A DNA stretch of 64,000 nt from Aerococcaceae bacterium NML190073 (GCA_026131555.1 JAMXJH010000001.1:310001-374000); one strand, 5' to 3'. Shown: positions 47,303 to 57,839, numbered from the stretch's first letter. Translations and numbers: made by a program. The notes: a model not told the origin generated them from the sequence alone.

Positions 47303-48162
47303 TAGCGTTTCCCTCCTTTAGCTTTCAAGAACATGAACAGACTGTTAATAATCAGAATAAAGATGAACAACACAACCGACGTCGCAATTAATGCATCTCG
47401 ATGCTCGCCCGCCGCATACGCCATTTCCATAACAATATTGGTCGTCATCGTCCGCACACCTTGGTTCAATTCCGTCGGAATACGCGGCTGATTCCCGGCA
47501 ACCAGAATGACCGCCATCGTTTCACCAATCGCCCGACCAACACCTAAGATAACCGCTGACAAAATGCCCGATTTTGCAGCGGGAACCACAACAGACAAGA
47601 CGCTCCGCTCATGCGTCGCCCCTAAGCCGATACTCCCGGAATAATAGGATTTCGGTACGGCACGCAACGCCGATTCCGACAAACCGATAATCGTCGGCAA
47701 TATCATAATCCCTAACAAGACAGACGCCGTCACCATGTTCATTCCCGAACGCCCCATAATCCTAAAGAAAGGCACGAAAATTTGTAACGCGAAAAAACCA
47801 TAAACAATCGACGGAATCGCCGCCATTAAGTTGATTGCCGGTTTCATCACTCGATACAATTTCGGCGGGCAATAAAACACCATGAAGACAGCAGTCAACA
47901 CACCGATCGGCACCCCGACCAGAACTGCCCCGAATGTTACAATCAATGACCCGACAATCATCGGCAAAATCCCGAATTGCGGATTGCTGGCGGTCGGCTT
48001 CCAAACCGTACCGAAAAGAAAGTTCCCGATTCCTTTCTCCAGAATAAACGGCAAACCACCGGCAAAAATAAAATAAAAAATCAAGACAATTGAAATAATT
48101 GAAACTGACGCACACAACATAAACACATACTTCATCAATGTTTCTTTCAAATCATGACGCAT
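47302..48162 (-). CDS. pstC: Phosphate ABC transporter permease PstC
   Basis: A 286-residue permease with six helices. [19 protein letters not shown] lies near residue 114, and GLGATHERSVLSVVVPAAKSGILSAVILGVGRAIGETMAV near 178 is the EAA loop. AAAGGAG is seven bases before the ATG. It is the first gene of the pst operon; in most bacteria pstS stands first, so the order is rearranged here. Confidence 0.96.
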   Translation of the reverse strand: MRHDLKETLMKYVFMLCASVSIISIVLIFYFIFAGGLPFILEKGIGNFLFGTVWKPTASNPQFGILPMIVGSLIVTFGAVLVGVPIGVLTAVFMVFYCPPKLYRVMKPAINLMAAIPSIVYGFFALQIFVPFFRIMGRSGMNMVTASVLLGIMILPTIIGLSESALRAVPKSYYSGSIGLGATHERSVLSVVVPAAKSGILSAVILGVGRAIGETMAVILVAGNQPRIPTELNQGVRTMTTNIVMEMAYAAGEHRDALIATSVVLFIFILIINSLFMFLKAKGGKR

Positions 48163-48213
48163 AATGTTGCTCCTTTAATTGATAGTCGGATAGCCTCACG
48201 ACATCCTATCTTC

Positions 48214-48243
48214 ATCATATCAAAAAAGTTCATCCCTTTACAA
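48214..48243 (-). promoter_or_regulatory. Promoter of the pst operon
   Basis: On the minus strand TTGTAA (48238-48243) and TATGAT (48214-48219) are 18 bases apart. No clear Pho-box direct repeats were recognised upstream. Confidence 0.6.
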
Positions 48244-48311
48244 TACATGTCACCCCCTTCCGTCCGAAAAAGCGTTTTCTATAATTCAGTTCGACATTCC
48301 CTCGTCTGAAC

Positions 48312-48348
48312 GCAAAAAAAAGCGCTTTGGATAATAAATCCAAAACGC
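48312..48348 (-). terminator. Terminator of the Yvl-like operon
   Basis: On the minus strand GCGTTTTGGAT pairs with ATCCAAAGCGC (one bulge) at 48322-48348, then eight T. It ends the PspC/DUF4097 operon. Confidence 0.85.
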
Positions 48349-48355
48349 AAACTGT

Positions 48356-48694
48356 TTAATCGCGATAACGTTTTTTTGCCGGCATGAACATTGATTGAAG
48401 AATCGCCAAGATTGCTGACATGAATAAGGCTGTCCAGAATGAATTGATATGCATACCGGAAGACAAACCGCTTGTCATATACAAGATGAGCCCGCTGATT
48501 AAGAAATTCACCAATCCAAGCGACAAGAAGTTAATCGGCAAGGCAATTAATTGCAGAACCGGCTGAACAATTCCACTCAGCAATGCATACACAATCGCTG
48601 CAAAAAGCGCAGACCAAATGCTGTTTACCACTACTCCCGGAATAAAGTACGCTAACACGAGAAACAAAAATGCATTGATAATAATTTTTTTCAT
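48356..48694 (-). CDS. YvlD-like membrane protein (phage-holin 4-2 family)
   Basis: A 112-residue protein with four predicted membrane helices: 5-22, 27-48, 55-76 and 85-103. The fold family is labelled phage holin 4 superfamily, but B. subtilis YvlD and relatives are chromosomal envelope proteins with no prophage context, and none is seen here. The last gene after DUF4097 and two PspC genes, it mirrors the Bacillus yvlABCD order, which supports an envelope-stress role (inference). Confidence 0.8.
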   Translation of the reverse strand: MKKIIINAFLFLVLAYFIPGVVVNSIWSALFAAIVYALLSGIVQPVLQLIALPINFLSLGLVNFLISGLILYMTSGLSSGMHINSFWTALFMSAILAILQSMFMPAKKRYRD

Positions 48695-48723
48695 CTATTC
48701 AATCCTCCCTAAGGTAAATTTTC

Positions 48724-49005
48724 TTAAAAGTCACTCCAGTCATCTTCATGCGGAGTGACGTCTTTTCTAGTTGAATGTGGACGTTGATTGTCCGTATGAC
48801 GATAATTCGACTGTTGACGACGCTCTTCATAGTCATACGGCATAATAATGCTCAAGACAATATACACCGGAATTCCTACTGATGTGAACAACAAGAGTAA
48901 AAATACAAGTCGAACAAATGTCGAATCAATATTTAAGTAATTCGCGATTCCGCCGCATACACCCGATACACGGCGATCGCTTGTTGATTTCGTTAAGCGT
49001 TTCAT
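48724..49005 (-). CDS. PspC-domain protein
   Basis: A 93-residue protein. Residues 5-30 contain the PspC signature (S-D-R-R-V-S-G-V-C-G-G-I-A-N-Y-L-N-I-D). One membrane helix (about 31-55) ends VYIVLSIIMPYDYE. A hydrophilic, Asp/His/Arg-rich tail follows. PspC proteins sense or resist membrane stress. GGAAC is the only ribosome-binding-like sequence ahead of the ATG. It is the second PspC gene in a row. Confidence 0.85.
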   Translation of the reverse strand: MKRLTKSTSDRRVSGVCGGIANYLNIDSTFVRLVFLLLLFTSVGIPVYIVLSIIMPYDYEERRQQSNYRHTDNQRPHSTRKDVTPHEDDWSDF

Positions 49006-49024
49006 GTTGATGTTCCTTTCTTCA

Positions 49025-49204
49025 CTATGCTCTAGGCATCAAGATAGCTGCTAAGATGTATAGTAACACACCTGAGCCTCCTGCTAGAGTGAACAATACG
49101 AAAGCTGCACGAATGATAACCGGATCCAGATTCAAATATTCTCCGATACCGGCAGCCACGCCAGCAATTTTGGCGTTGGCCATATCTCGTCTAATATACT
49201 TCAT
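49025..49204 (-). CDS. Small PspC-domain protein
   Basis: A 59-residue PspC protein: KYIRRDMANAKIAGVAAGIGEYLNLDP, then a helix AAFVLFTLAGGSGVLLYILAAILMP. ATG 49204 is preceded by AGGAGTGAG at proper distance; a longer open frame upstream runs inside the DUF4097 gene and is spurious. It lies 11 bases after the DUF4097 gene. Two tandem PspC paralogues of different length suggest a duplication with later tail loss or gain. Confidence 0.85.
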   Translation of the reverse strand: MKYIRRDMANAKIAGVAAGIGEYLNLDPVIIRAAFVLFTLAGGSGVLLYILAAILMPRA

Positions 49205-49215
49205 CTCACTCACTC

Positions 49216-50826
49216 CTATTCTGAATCTTTCATGTAGATATCCCCTGTTTTGGTAGAAGCATGAACGGTTACTTGCGGTGCATCGCTCGATACTAAACGA
49301 CGATAAACCACTTGACGCTTCGTTCTTATCGCCTCGTCCAAATCGCTCAGGCGATGATGCAATTCTCCAAATACTGTATCGCATTCCGCTTCTAAATTCA
49401 AGCCCTTAGGTAGCGCAACCTTGATGTCACCGTTCACCAATTGCGTACGGATATTCGCCGCTGACAAATCGCCTTTAGTAAGGTAAACATCACCGTTAAT
49501 TGCTTCAACAGAAACGTTCTCAATATTGCCTTTCATACGAAAATCGCCGTTCACATTTTTGGTAACTACATCGCGTACAGCAACATTTTTCATTTCGACA
49601 TCACCATGAATCAAGTCCAATTCCGCCATTACGGCATTGACTTCTTCCAATTCCACGTCGCCGTTTTTGGCTTCGATATAAAGGTCTTTCGCTTCGATTT
49701 CTTTCAACGATATGTCGCCATTTAGACTCACCACTTTAATGTGATCGTACATTTTGCGTGGTAGGCGAATGGTTGCATCAATTGATATACGTGGCGTATT
49801 CACATGGAAAATCAGTCTGTCGCCATCGGCACTAACTGTTGCCACTTCTTCAAAAACATCGATGCTTACTGATTCTGTTTTACCGATAAATGTAATTTCG
49901 CTGTCAATTTCGATAGTGTCCGCATCATGTGTTTCCAATGATAAATCACCATTAAACGTTGATAAATCAAGGATACTGATTTCTGTCGCCGGGTAAACGA
50001 AAGTATGATCCAGCTTTGCTGATTTCACCCACGGTACATTCACTGTAACGTTCATTTCTTTCGTGCCGATACTCTCTAAGAAATTCTTCATCCCTTTTGT
50101 TACCAATTGGCTCCATTTGCGCCCGTGTCTTCCGGCTTGACTGCCGAATTGCGCTGCATTCTCCGCTGCCTCATTGACAAACTGCTTCACATCTTCTTTA
50201 TACTGATTCACTTGTGATTTGAACAACACTTTCTGATCAGCTTTCGTTTCTTGAATCGCTTCTTCAATTCCTTGAATTTCTTGTTCCAGTTCCGCAATTT
50301 TCAAAGTTAAGCGCTCTTGCTGCTCACGCATTTCTTCGGACAATTCATCCAATTCTGCCAAAATTTCCAACTCGCGATAACGTTGGCGTGCGATGACAAG
50401 CGCTTCTTCTTTCTTCTGTTTGTTTGCTTGTTGCTCATCCAACTCTGCAGATAAACGCGCTGCTACTTCTGCTAATTCTTCTGCTGACTGTTCTAATTGT
50501 TCTGCTGTGGAACGCTCAGACGTCGTAGATTCTTCTTCAGTCAGTTCAGATTCTGTATCTTTCGTATACTCTGTCGCCGACTTCACCCAAGTCATTGCTT
50601 CATCCACCAAAGATGAAGCGCTTGTTACTACTTCATCTACCATTGCACTGAAATCTGCTTTTGCTGAAGGTGCTTCTTCCACTGCTTGGTCTTGCGAATT
50701 CGTTGCTGACGCATCAGAAGGTGCACTTTGTTGTGCTTGCCCTGCCGCTTCTAATAATTTCAAAGCTTCGTCCATTGTGATGATATTTTGTCTAACTAAT
50801 TCGATAATACGTTCTTTCTCATTCAT
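49216..50826 (-). CDS. DUF4097 envelope-stress protein (YvlB/LiaG-like) with coiled coil
   Basis: A 536-residue protein without membrane segments. Residues 1-30 (MNEKERIIELVRQNIITMDEALKLLE) form the SHOCT-like helical domain of YvlB. Residues 45-120 are Ser/Ala/Glu-rich, and 125-230 form a charged coiled coil (EELAEVAARLSAELDEQQ and following). From about 270 onward comes the DUF4097 beta-helix with repeating strands such as STFNGDLSLE, VSLNGDISLKEI and EAINGDVYLTKG. GGAGGAAAAG precedes the ATG. It heads a four-gene operon with two PspC genes and a YvlD-like gene, reminiscent of Lia/Yvl membrane-stress modules. The function is not known in detail. Confidence 0.8.
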   Translation of the reverse strand: MNEKERIIELVRQNIITMDEALKLLEAAGQAQQSAPSDASATNSQDQAVEEAPSAKADFSAMVDEVVTSASSLVDEAMTWVKSATEYTKDTESELTEEESTTSERSTAEQLEQSAEELAEVAARLSAELDEQQANKQKKEEALVIARQRYRELEILAELDELSEEMREQQERLTLKIAELEQEIQGIEEAIQETKADQKVLFKSQVNQYKEDVKQFVNEAAENAAQFGSQAGRHGRKWSQLVTKGMKNFLESIGTKEMNVTVNVPWVKSAKLDHTFVYPATEISILDLSTFNGDLSLETHDADTIEIDSEITFIGKTESVSIDVFEEVATVSADGDRLIFHVNTPRISIDATIRLPRKMYDHIKVVSLNGDISLKEIEAKDLYIEAKNGDVELEEVNAVMAELDLIHGDVEMKNVAVRDVVTKNVNGDFRMKGNIENVSVEAINGDVYLTKGDLSAANIRTQLVNGDIKVALPKGLNLEAECDTVFGELHHRLSDLDEAIRTKRQVVYRRLVSSDAPQVTVHASTKTGDIYMKDSE

Positions 50827-50934
50827 TGTCTTTTCCTCCTCGAATGTATCTGTTTATCTCAACTACATCCTTATTATGCCAAGAATGAACAACAAACACA
50901 TAGGTCCAAAGGCTTATTTTTACCGAAATCCGTG

Positions 50935-50978
50935 CAAAAAAGCCAATATCCGACTTAGGTCCTATGTCGAGTATTGGC
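50935..50978 (-). terminator. Terminator downstream of the SRP RNA
   Basis: GCCAATA and TATTGGC arms with further pairing (50942-50978; 11 of 13 positions) are followed on the minus strand by TTTTTT. This is a second transcription stop after the T run that ends the SRP RNA itself. The rest of the 286-base gap to the DUF4097 gene shows no coding sequence. Confidence 0.65.
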
Positions 50979-50997
50979 GCATTATCCTTCACACAAA

Positions 50998-51073
50998 AAA
51001 GAGGCACATGGCTTCATCACTTATAGCTGCTACCTTCCGGTCCTGACTCGGTTCGTGATTCCACCATTGCCCA
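50998..51073 (-). ncRNA. ffs: Small signal recognition particle RNA (4.5S-type)
   Basis: On the minus strand 51026-51047 contains the universal SRP domain IV loop (GTCAGGACCGGAAGGTAGCA). Flanks GGGCAATGG and CCATGTGCC pair to close the long hairpin of about 73 bases. Transcript start is set by the promoter at 51079-51108; the end is a run of six T. With Ffh it targets nascent membrane proteins. Size fits the small bacterial form without Alu domain. tadA lies upstream, a common neighbour. Confidence 0.93.
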
Positions 51074-51078
51074 CAAAC

Positions 51079-51108
51079 AGTATAACACATTTTACGTTCG
51101 ATAGACAA
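51079..51108 (-). promoter_or_regulatory. Promoter of the SRP RNA gene
   Basis: On the minus strand TTGTCT (51103-51108) and TATACT (51079-51084) are 18 bases apart, directly after the tadA stop. Confidence 0.7.
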
Positions 51109-51113
51109 CTTTT

Positions 51114-52559
<1,446 letters not shown>

Positions 52560-52565
52560 ACAGAG

Positions 52566-52592
52566 AAAGGACTGTGCGGAGCACAGTCCTTT
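52566..52592. terminator. Bidirectional terminator between regulator and fucO
   Basis: A perfect 12-bp stem (AAAGGACTGTGC / GCACAGTCCTTT) around GGA, with five T on the plus strand. It separates convergent genes. Confidence 0.9.
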
Positions 52593-52614
52593 TTGCTTCT
52601 ATTAGCTTTATATG

Positions 52615-53766
52615 CTAGAACAATTCTTTGTAGAATGCGATTGTTTCTTCTAGCGTTGGAGTGAACGGATTACCTGGTGCACATGCGTCAATCATCGCGT
52701 TCTTAGATAAGTATTCGAAGTCAAACTCTTCTTCTTTGATGTCAAGTTCTGTTAATTTCTTCGGAATACCTACTGTTTCAGATAATTTCTCGATTTCAGC
52801 GATTGCGTATGCTGCACATTCTTCGTCTGACTTACCTGTTGGGTCTAAGCCTAACGCTTTTGCTACATTACGGAAAGCAGCTGGCACGCGTTTCGCATTT
52901 TCGCGTTGAATTACTGGTAATAACATCGCACAACATACACCGTGTGGCAAGTCATAGACTGCACCTAATTGGTGAGCCATTGAGTGAACGTAACCCAAGC
53001 CTGCGTTGTTGAATGCCATACCTGCTAAGAAGATAGCATCAACCATGCCTTGACGTGCTACAATGTCGTGTCCGTTCTCAACAGCGCGTGGCAAGTATTC
53101 CTTAATCAATTCGATTGCGCCCATTGACAAGCGTTTTGTCACGCCGTACGCACCTGGTGTGACTAGTGATTCTACTGCGTGCGTCATTGCGTCCATACCT
53201 GTTGCGGCTGTTAATGCCGCTGGCTTAGATACCATCAATTCTGGGTCATTCACTGAGATCAATGCCAAGCTATTTTTGTCAACCATTACCATTTTAACTT
53301 TACGTTCTTCGTCTGTAATCACATAGTTAATTGTAATTTCGGCTGAAGTTCCCGCTGTTGTATTAATCGCCACGACTGGTAAGCCTAGTTTCTCAGACTT
53401 ATGTAAACCTTCGTAATCTTGTGGCACGCCACCATTTGTTGCGATAACAGACATGCTGCTTGCCGCGTCTTGTGGTGAACCGCCACCCACACTGATAATG
53501 AAGTCACAGTTGTGTTCTTTTAATGTTGCGACACCGTCCATAACGTTTTTGCAAGTTGGGTTTGGGTCAACGTCGCTATAGACAACGTGCTCCACTCCCG
53601 CTGCTTTCAATGGTTCTGTCACTTTCGGTAAAATATCGCTACTTTCGATGAATTTGTCTGTAACTAACAACGCTTTGTTGTAACCTAAATTTTTAACGTA
53701 AGGTCCGATTTCTTTCACGACACCTGGTCCGATTAAGTTTGTTGATGGTACATAGAATGTTGCCAT
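52615..53766 (-). CDS. fucO: Lactaldehyde reductase / iron-containing alcohol dehydrogenase (FucO-like)
   Basis: A 383-residue group III alcohol dehydrogenase. SVGGGSPQDAASS near residues 95-107 is the NAD-binding GGGS-x-x-D loop. TGMDAMTHAVESL near 195 and GYVHSMAHQLGAVYDLPHG near 263-281 hold the Asp/His ligands for iron. In fucose catabolism FucO reduces L-lactaldehyde to 1,2-propanediol, regenerating NAD+. Being the last gene of the fuc operon supports this role over other alcohols. ATG 53766 is preceded by GGAGAG; a longer TTG frame is unlikely. Convergent with the PucR-type regulator. Confidence 0.9.
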   Translation of the reverse strand: MATFYVPSTNLIGPGVVKEIGPYVKNLGYNKALLVTDKFIESSDILPKVTEPLKAAGVEHVVYSDVDPNPTCKNVMDGVATLKEHNCDFIISVGGGSPQDAASSMSVIATNGGVPQDYEGLHKSEKLGLPVVAINTTAGTSAEITINYVITDEERKVKMVMVDKNSLALISVNDPELMVSKPAALTAATGMDAMTHAVESLVTPGAYGVTKRLSMGAIELIKEYLPRAVENGHDIVARQGMVDAIFLAGMAFNNAGLGYVHSMAHQLGAVYDLPHGVCCAMLLPVIQRENAKRVPAAFRNVAKALGLDPTGKSDEECAAYAIAEIEKLSETVGIPKKLTELDIKEEEFDFEYLSKNAMIDACAPGNPFTPTLEETIAFYKELF

Positions 53767-53797
53767 AATAATTCTCTCCTTCATGTTCAATGTGGAG

Positions 53798-54220
53798 TTA
53801 AATAACTCCTTTTTTCAAAATAACATTGCCGTATAATGCTGTTTCACCCGTCAACAAAATAGCATACGCTTCCTTAGATTGTTCATAAAATCCGAAACGC
53901 TCAATTTCACGAATCGTTATGCCTGGATGATGATGTTCCAAAATTTCTTTGTACGTATCCCAAATAACAGGAACCGTCGTATCCCCCGGCACCACTTGCA
54001 TTAAGCCAACTTGGTAATCACTGTATGTATCCAGTGGAAACAACGTCAAAATGGCGTCCAATAGTTCAGGGATACCTAATCCATCTGCTCGTATAATTCT
54101 TTGTCCTAAACGATGCGCCGGATAATTCGCATCTGCTAGGACAATTTCATCACCATGTCCCATCTCCATTAAGCACTTCACTAATTCCGGACTTAAATTC
54201 CTCGGAATTTGTCTTAGCAT
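53798..54220 (-). CDS. fucU: L-fucose mutarotase
   Basis: A 140-residue RbsD/FucU-family protein that speeds interconversion of alpha- and beta-fucose so the isomerase receives the preferred anomer. Signature segments are PELVKCLMEMGHGDEIVLADANYPAH near residues 10-35, with catalytic His 22, and the late RFGFYEQSKEAYAILLTGE with conserved Tyr. Its ATG overlaps the fucK stop codon region, so the two are translationally coupled. Confidence 0.93.
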   Translation of the reverse strand: MLRQIPRNLSPELVKCLMEMGHGDEIVLADANYPAHRLGQRIIRADGLGIPELLDAILTLFPLDTYSDYQVGLMQVVPGDTTVPVIWDTYKEILEHHHPGITIREIERFGFYEQSKEAYAILLTGETALYGNVILKKGVI

Positions 54221-55705
54221 TTAATCACCTGCTCTCATGATTTTCTTGAATTGTTGATATTTCGATTCTAAATCAATGACCTCATCTGCCATATATTCCG
54301 TTGTTGATTCAGAAGCTTTAATTATTGCCACCGCTTCCTGCCTATCTTTCAAATAACCTTGTGCCATCAGTTGAGCAATCACATTCCCTAGGGCACTCGC
54401 TTCTACTGGACCCGTCACGACTTTTCTCTTAGAAAAATCGGCTGTCAATTGACAAAGCAATTGATTCTGAATACCGCCACCCACCATATGAATTGTATGA
54501 ATCCGCTCACCAATAACACTTTCTAGTTGCTCAATAGTGTAACGATACGCAAACGCCAAACTTTCAAGCACAATGCGAATGATGTGCCCTTTAGAATCCG
54601 GAAGCGATTGTCCTGTTCGTTTGCAATAATCAAACAATTTCTCTTCCATATTATTAGGCGACGCAAAAACAACGTCATTCGGATTAATAAATATGTGGTT
54701 GTTTTCTATTTCTTTAGCCATTGTTACCATTTCCGCGAAAGAAATATCCTCAGATTTCAAAGACCAATCTCGTTTCAATTCTTGAATAATCCACAGACCA
54801 GTCGTGTTTTTCAATAAACGATAATGCCCATCGAAACAACCTTCATTCGTCAAGCCAGCTTCATATGCTGCTGCTGTCAATATAGGTTCTTTGACCTCAC
54901 AACCAATCAATGACCAAGTACCACAACTGATAAACGCTGCCCCTGCTATTTGTGTATAAGGAATTGCTAAAGTTGCAGCTGCCGTGTCATGTGAAGCGCC
55001 GGCAATAACATTGAAAGGAGTAACTTTCAACTCTTGTGTTATTCTCGGCGATAGTTTCCTTAGTAGTTGTCCCTGCTTCACAACAGGTTGGAACCATTCG
55101 TTAGGAATACCCAATGCGTCAAAAACGCGTGATGACCAATCTTGCGTGTGAGCATTTAATAAACCGCTCGTACTGCAGATGGTATATTCATTACTCAAAG
55201 TATCTGACAACAAATAATTGATTAAATCCGGCATAAATATTATTTTTTTGACGATATTCCGTAAATGAGGTTTCTCTTGCAAATCTGAAAAAATTTGTAA
55301 GACTGAATTGATAGAAGAAGGTTGTACACCCGTTTCTTTGAAAAGTTCTTCTTTTGCTAGTAATTGATAAAATATATCCTCATATTGACTCATGCGGTTA
55401 TCACGGTAACAATGGGGGTTATATAATAGGTCTCCTTGTTTATCCAAGTATGCATAATCTACGCCCCAAGTATCTGCTGAGATGGATTGGATGGGGATAT
55501 CGTCTTCTGACGCTTTTTTGATACCTACTTTAATTTCTTGAAATAGGTGCAAAATATCCCAGTATAAGCCATCATTAATGTTCACCGATTCGTTTTTGAA
55601 TCGGTGAACCTCAGATAATTGGAGACTTATCCCGTCATAGATTGCCTGCATTAGTCTCCCTGAACTTGCACCTAAATCAATTGCAAGAAGTTTCACTAAC
55701 ACCAT
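54221..55705 (-). CDS. fucK: FGGY sugar kinase, L-fuculokinase (RhaB/FucK-like)
   Basis: A 494-residue FGGY-family kinase. The N-terminal ATPase-like core LLAIDLGASSGRLMQAIYDG and the SADTWGVDYAYLD segment (near 79-91) resemble rhamnulokinase more than E. coli FucK. AFISCGTWSLIGCE near 270 and HMVGGGIQNQLLCQL near 418 are FGGY motifs for ATP binding. The operon supplies L-fuculose from FucI, so L-fuculose 1-phosphate is the expected product. GGAGG lies nine bases before the ATG at 55705. It is followed directly by fucU. Confidence 0.88.
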   Translation of the reverse strand: MVLVKLLAIDLGASSGRLMQAIYDGISLQLSEVHRFKNESVNINDGLYWDILHLFQEIKVGIKKASEDDIPIQSISADTWGVDYAYLDKQGDLLYNPHCYRDNRMSQYEDIFYQLLAKEELFKETGVQPSSINSVLQIFSDLQEKPHLRNIVKKIIFMPDLINYLLSDTLSNEYTICSTSGLLNAHTQDWSSRVFDALGIPNEWFQPVVKQGQLLRKLSPRITQELKVTPFNVIAGASHDTAAATLAIPYTQIAGAAFISCGTWSLIGCEVKEPILTAAAYEAGLTNEGCFDGHYRLLKNTTGLWIIQELKRDWSLKSEDISFAEMVTMAKEIENNHIFINPNDVVFASPNNMEEKLFDYCKRTGQSLPDSKGHIIRIVLESLAFAYRYTIEQLESVIGERIHTIHMVGGGIQNQLLCQLTADFSKRKVVTGPVEASALGNVIAQLMAQGYLKDRQEAVAIIKASESTTEYMADEVIDLESKYQQFKKIMRAGD

Positions 55706-55743
55706 GGATATGCCTCCATTCTAATCTCTAATCCATTTATTTC

Positions 55744-56805
55744 TTATTCGTATAGTACTGCTTGGATATCTTCGTTGTCGATGTTAGTCGCGTCGTACCA
55801 CTTAGATCCTGTGTCAACATCTTCAACTTTTTCACCTTTTGCTGCTTGGACAGCCAATTTCACCGCTTGGTAGCCAATTTGTACTGGGTCTTGTGTAATT
55901 GAACCTGCGAATAAGCCTTTACGAATTGCGTCTTGTTGCAATGCGCCTGAGTCGAAGCCGACTGCGATAATCTTGTCTGCGCCTAATTTAGATTCTGAGA
56001 AACCATCGTTCGCGTTAATAATCGCTTTAGCGGCGAACTCGTTTGAACCGTAAACTGCCACGGTATCTTCTTTTTCTAATACTGTTGACGCTTCTGTTTT
56101 TCCTGCTGCGTCGTCAACTTGTGCTGGAATACGTACTTCGATAATCACGTTCGCTTCACCTTCTGCAACATCGTTTTTGAATTTGTCGTGTCCGATAACC
56201 GCTACTTTTTGTCCTTTACCTTCCAACAATTCTACCATTTTGTCGATAAATCCTGATGTACGTTGTGTAATTGACAATGAGTTTGCTTCTTGTGATACAA
56301 CACCGATACGAATTGCTTTATCACCTAATTTATTTTCAATCAATGGTAGCATATGTTCTGCCGCGTTAGCACCTGCTGCCTCATTGTCAGTGGAGGCTGT
56401 CGCGTGAATTGCACCTTCCGGTGCTCCCGGAACCCCTGAATCAAATCCGATAATTGGAATTCCTTTATCTTTTGCATTGTTAATCGCGTCTAATTGCGCT
56501 TCTGTATCTAATGCTGCCAATGCAATGGCACTTGGTTTTTTATTGATAGCATTGTTTAATTGTTCCAACTGTTCTGCAATAGCTGTTTCACTTTGTGGCC
56601 CTACAAAGTTAATTTTTGCTCCAAATTCTTCTGCTGCTTGTTCTGCACCTTTGTTGACCGCTTTCCAGAAATCATGTTGGAAACCTTTTGCAATTACTTC
56701 TACTTTATATTCTTCTGCGTGAACACTTGTCATAATCGGTGCAATGTTCGCCAATGTGAATAGAGATGCAATGGCCATCAACTTAATTTTGAATGTCTTT
56801 TTCAT
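55744..56805 (-). CDS. Sugar ABC transporter substrate-binding protein (ribose/galactose type)
   Basis: A 353-residue periplasmic-binding-protein-like domain (PBP type I, RbsB-like). A signal peptide spans residues 1-30, ending TSVHA-EE. The mature part starts YKVEVIAKGFQHDFWKAVNKGAEQAAEEFGAKINFVGP. PIIGFDSGVPG, NEAAGANAAEHM and VAVYGSNEFAAKAI are family contacts. No lipobox cysteine is present, which is unusual for a binding protein in a Gram-positive. It lies in the fuc operon, so L-fucose or a fucosylated glycan is the likely ligand (inference). The permease and ATPase genes are just upstream. Confidence 0.88.
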   Translation of the reverse strand: MKKTFKIKLMAIASLFTLANIAPIMTSVHAEEYKVEVIAKGFQHDFWKAVNKGAEQAAEEFGAKINFVGPQSETAIAEQLEQLNNAINKKPSAIALAALDTEAQLDAINNAKDKGIPIIGFDSGVPGAPEGAIHATASTDNEAAGANAAEHMLPLIENKLGDKAIRIGVVSQEANSLSITQRTSGFIDKMVELLEGKGQKVAVIGHDKFKNDVAEGEANVIIEVRIPAQVDDAAGKTEASTVLEKEDTVAVYGSNEFAAKAIINANDGFSESKLGADKIIAVGFDSGALQQDAIRKGLFAGSITQDPVQIGYQAVKLAVQAAKGEKVEDVDTGSKWYDATNIDNEDIQAVLYE

Positions 56806-56828
56806 AATGATATTCCTCCGTTAGAAAG

Positions 56829-57812
56829 TTATTTTTTCTTATTTTTACGAATAACGATGTCTGAGTAGACTGCAACAATTACTACAAATCCTGTTATGAA
56901 TAATTGATAGTGTGGTTGTAAGTCAATGTACGGTAACCCGATTTTGAGAACGGACATGATGAAGACCCCGATAATTGTTCCAAGTATTGAACCAACCCCG
57001 CCGGCCAATGATGTGCCCCCTACTACAACACCAGCTATGGCATCTAATTCCATTCCATTTCCTGTTCCCGGCAAAATAGTAGAGTATGTTGCTGCATAAG
57101 CAACACCAGCCAGTCCGGCAAATAATCCGCTAATGACGTAGGCCATCGCTTCCCATTTCATAACATTAACACCTGATAATCTGGTTGCTTCTTTGTTACT
57201 ACCAATTGAGAAAATATAGCGCCCAATTTTGGTTTTATTCAAGACTATCGCTGCGAGAATAGCAACGACAATCAAAACAATCAATCCTGTCGGGAAATTC
57301 TCTTTCGTTCGAAAGATATCTTTGTACCAACCATTCTCACTTCCACGCAACGGGAACGTCACACTCTGAACATTGGATACAATTGAGCTTAATCCGCGAG
57401 AAATCATCATTGTTCCTAATGTTGCAATGAAAGGTGGTAACCCAAATTTAGCAATCAGAATACCGTTAAATAGACCAAATACACCTCCAATCGCTAATAT
57501 TGCCAAAAGTGACAACCAAAGTGGCCAACCCATTTTGGTATGTAGAACACCACCGATAATGGCTGAACACATCATCACGGTTCCAATCGATAAATCGATT
57601 CCTGATGTGATGATAACGAATGTTACCCCAATGGCTAGAAACCCGATATAATAGGATGCATCCAGAATGCTAACAGCCGTGTCAAATGATCTGAATGCCT
57701 CACTCGAAATTGCAAAAAAGCTAAAAATGACTACGAGTGCAATTAATGCGATTAGCTTTTGTAAGCCAACTGTCTTTTCTAACTTCATCCAAAGCGATTG
57801 CTTATCCTTCAT
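56829..57812 (-). CDS. Sugar ABC transporter permease (RbsC-like)
   Basis: A 327-residue BPD-transp-2 permease with eight to ten predicted helices. SGIDLSIGTVMMCSAIIGG near residue 72 and the EAA-like NGILIAKFGLPPFIATLGTMMISRGLS near 112 are family markers. ATGNGMELDAIAGVVVGGTSLAGGVGSILGT near the end is the second conserved loop. I use ATG 57812. AAAGGAG also fits a TTG two codons earlier, so the exact start is unsure. It pairs with the adjacent dual-domain ATPase. Confidence 0.88.
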   Translation of the reverse strand: MKDKQSLWMKLEKTVGLQKLIALIALVVIFSFFAISSEAFRSFDTAVSILDASYYIGFLAIGVTFVIITSGIDLSIGTVMMCSAIIGGVLHTKMGWPLWLSLLAILAIGGVFGLFNGILIAKFGLPPFIATLGTMMISRGLSSIVSNVQSVTFPLRGSENGWYKDIFRTKENFPTGLIVLIVVAILAAIVLNKTKIGRYIFSIGSNKEATRLSGVNVMKWEAMAYVISGLFAGLAGVAYAATYSTILPGTGNGMELDAIAGVVVGGTSLAGGVGSILGTIIGVFIMSVLKIGLPYIDLQPHYQLFITGFVVIVAVYSDIVIRKNKKK

Positions 57813-57839
57813 TTCCAAAATAATCTCTCCTTTGCTCAA

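Noticed and set aside
48356-48694. Phage holin indicating a prophage
   Set aside because: The family name is historical. The neighbours are PspC and DUF4097 genes as in the Bacillus yvl operon, and no phage gene is present.
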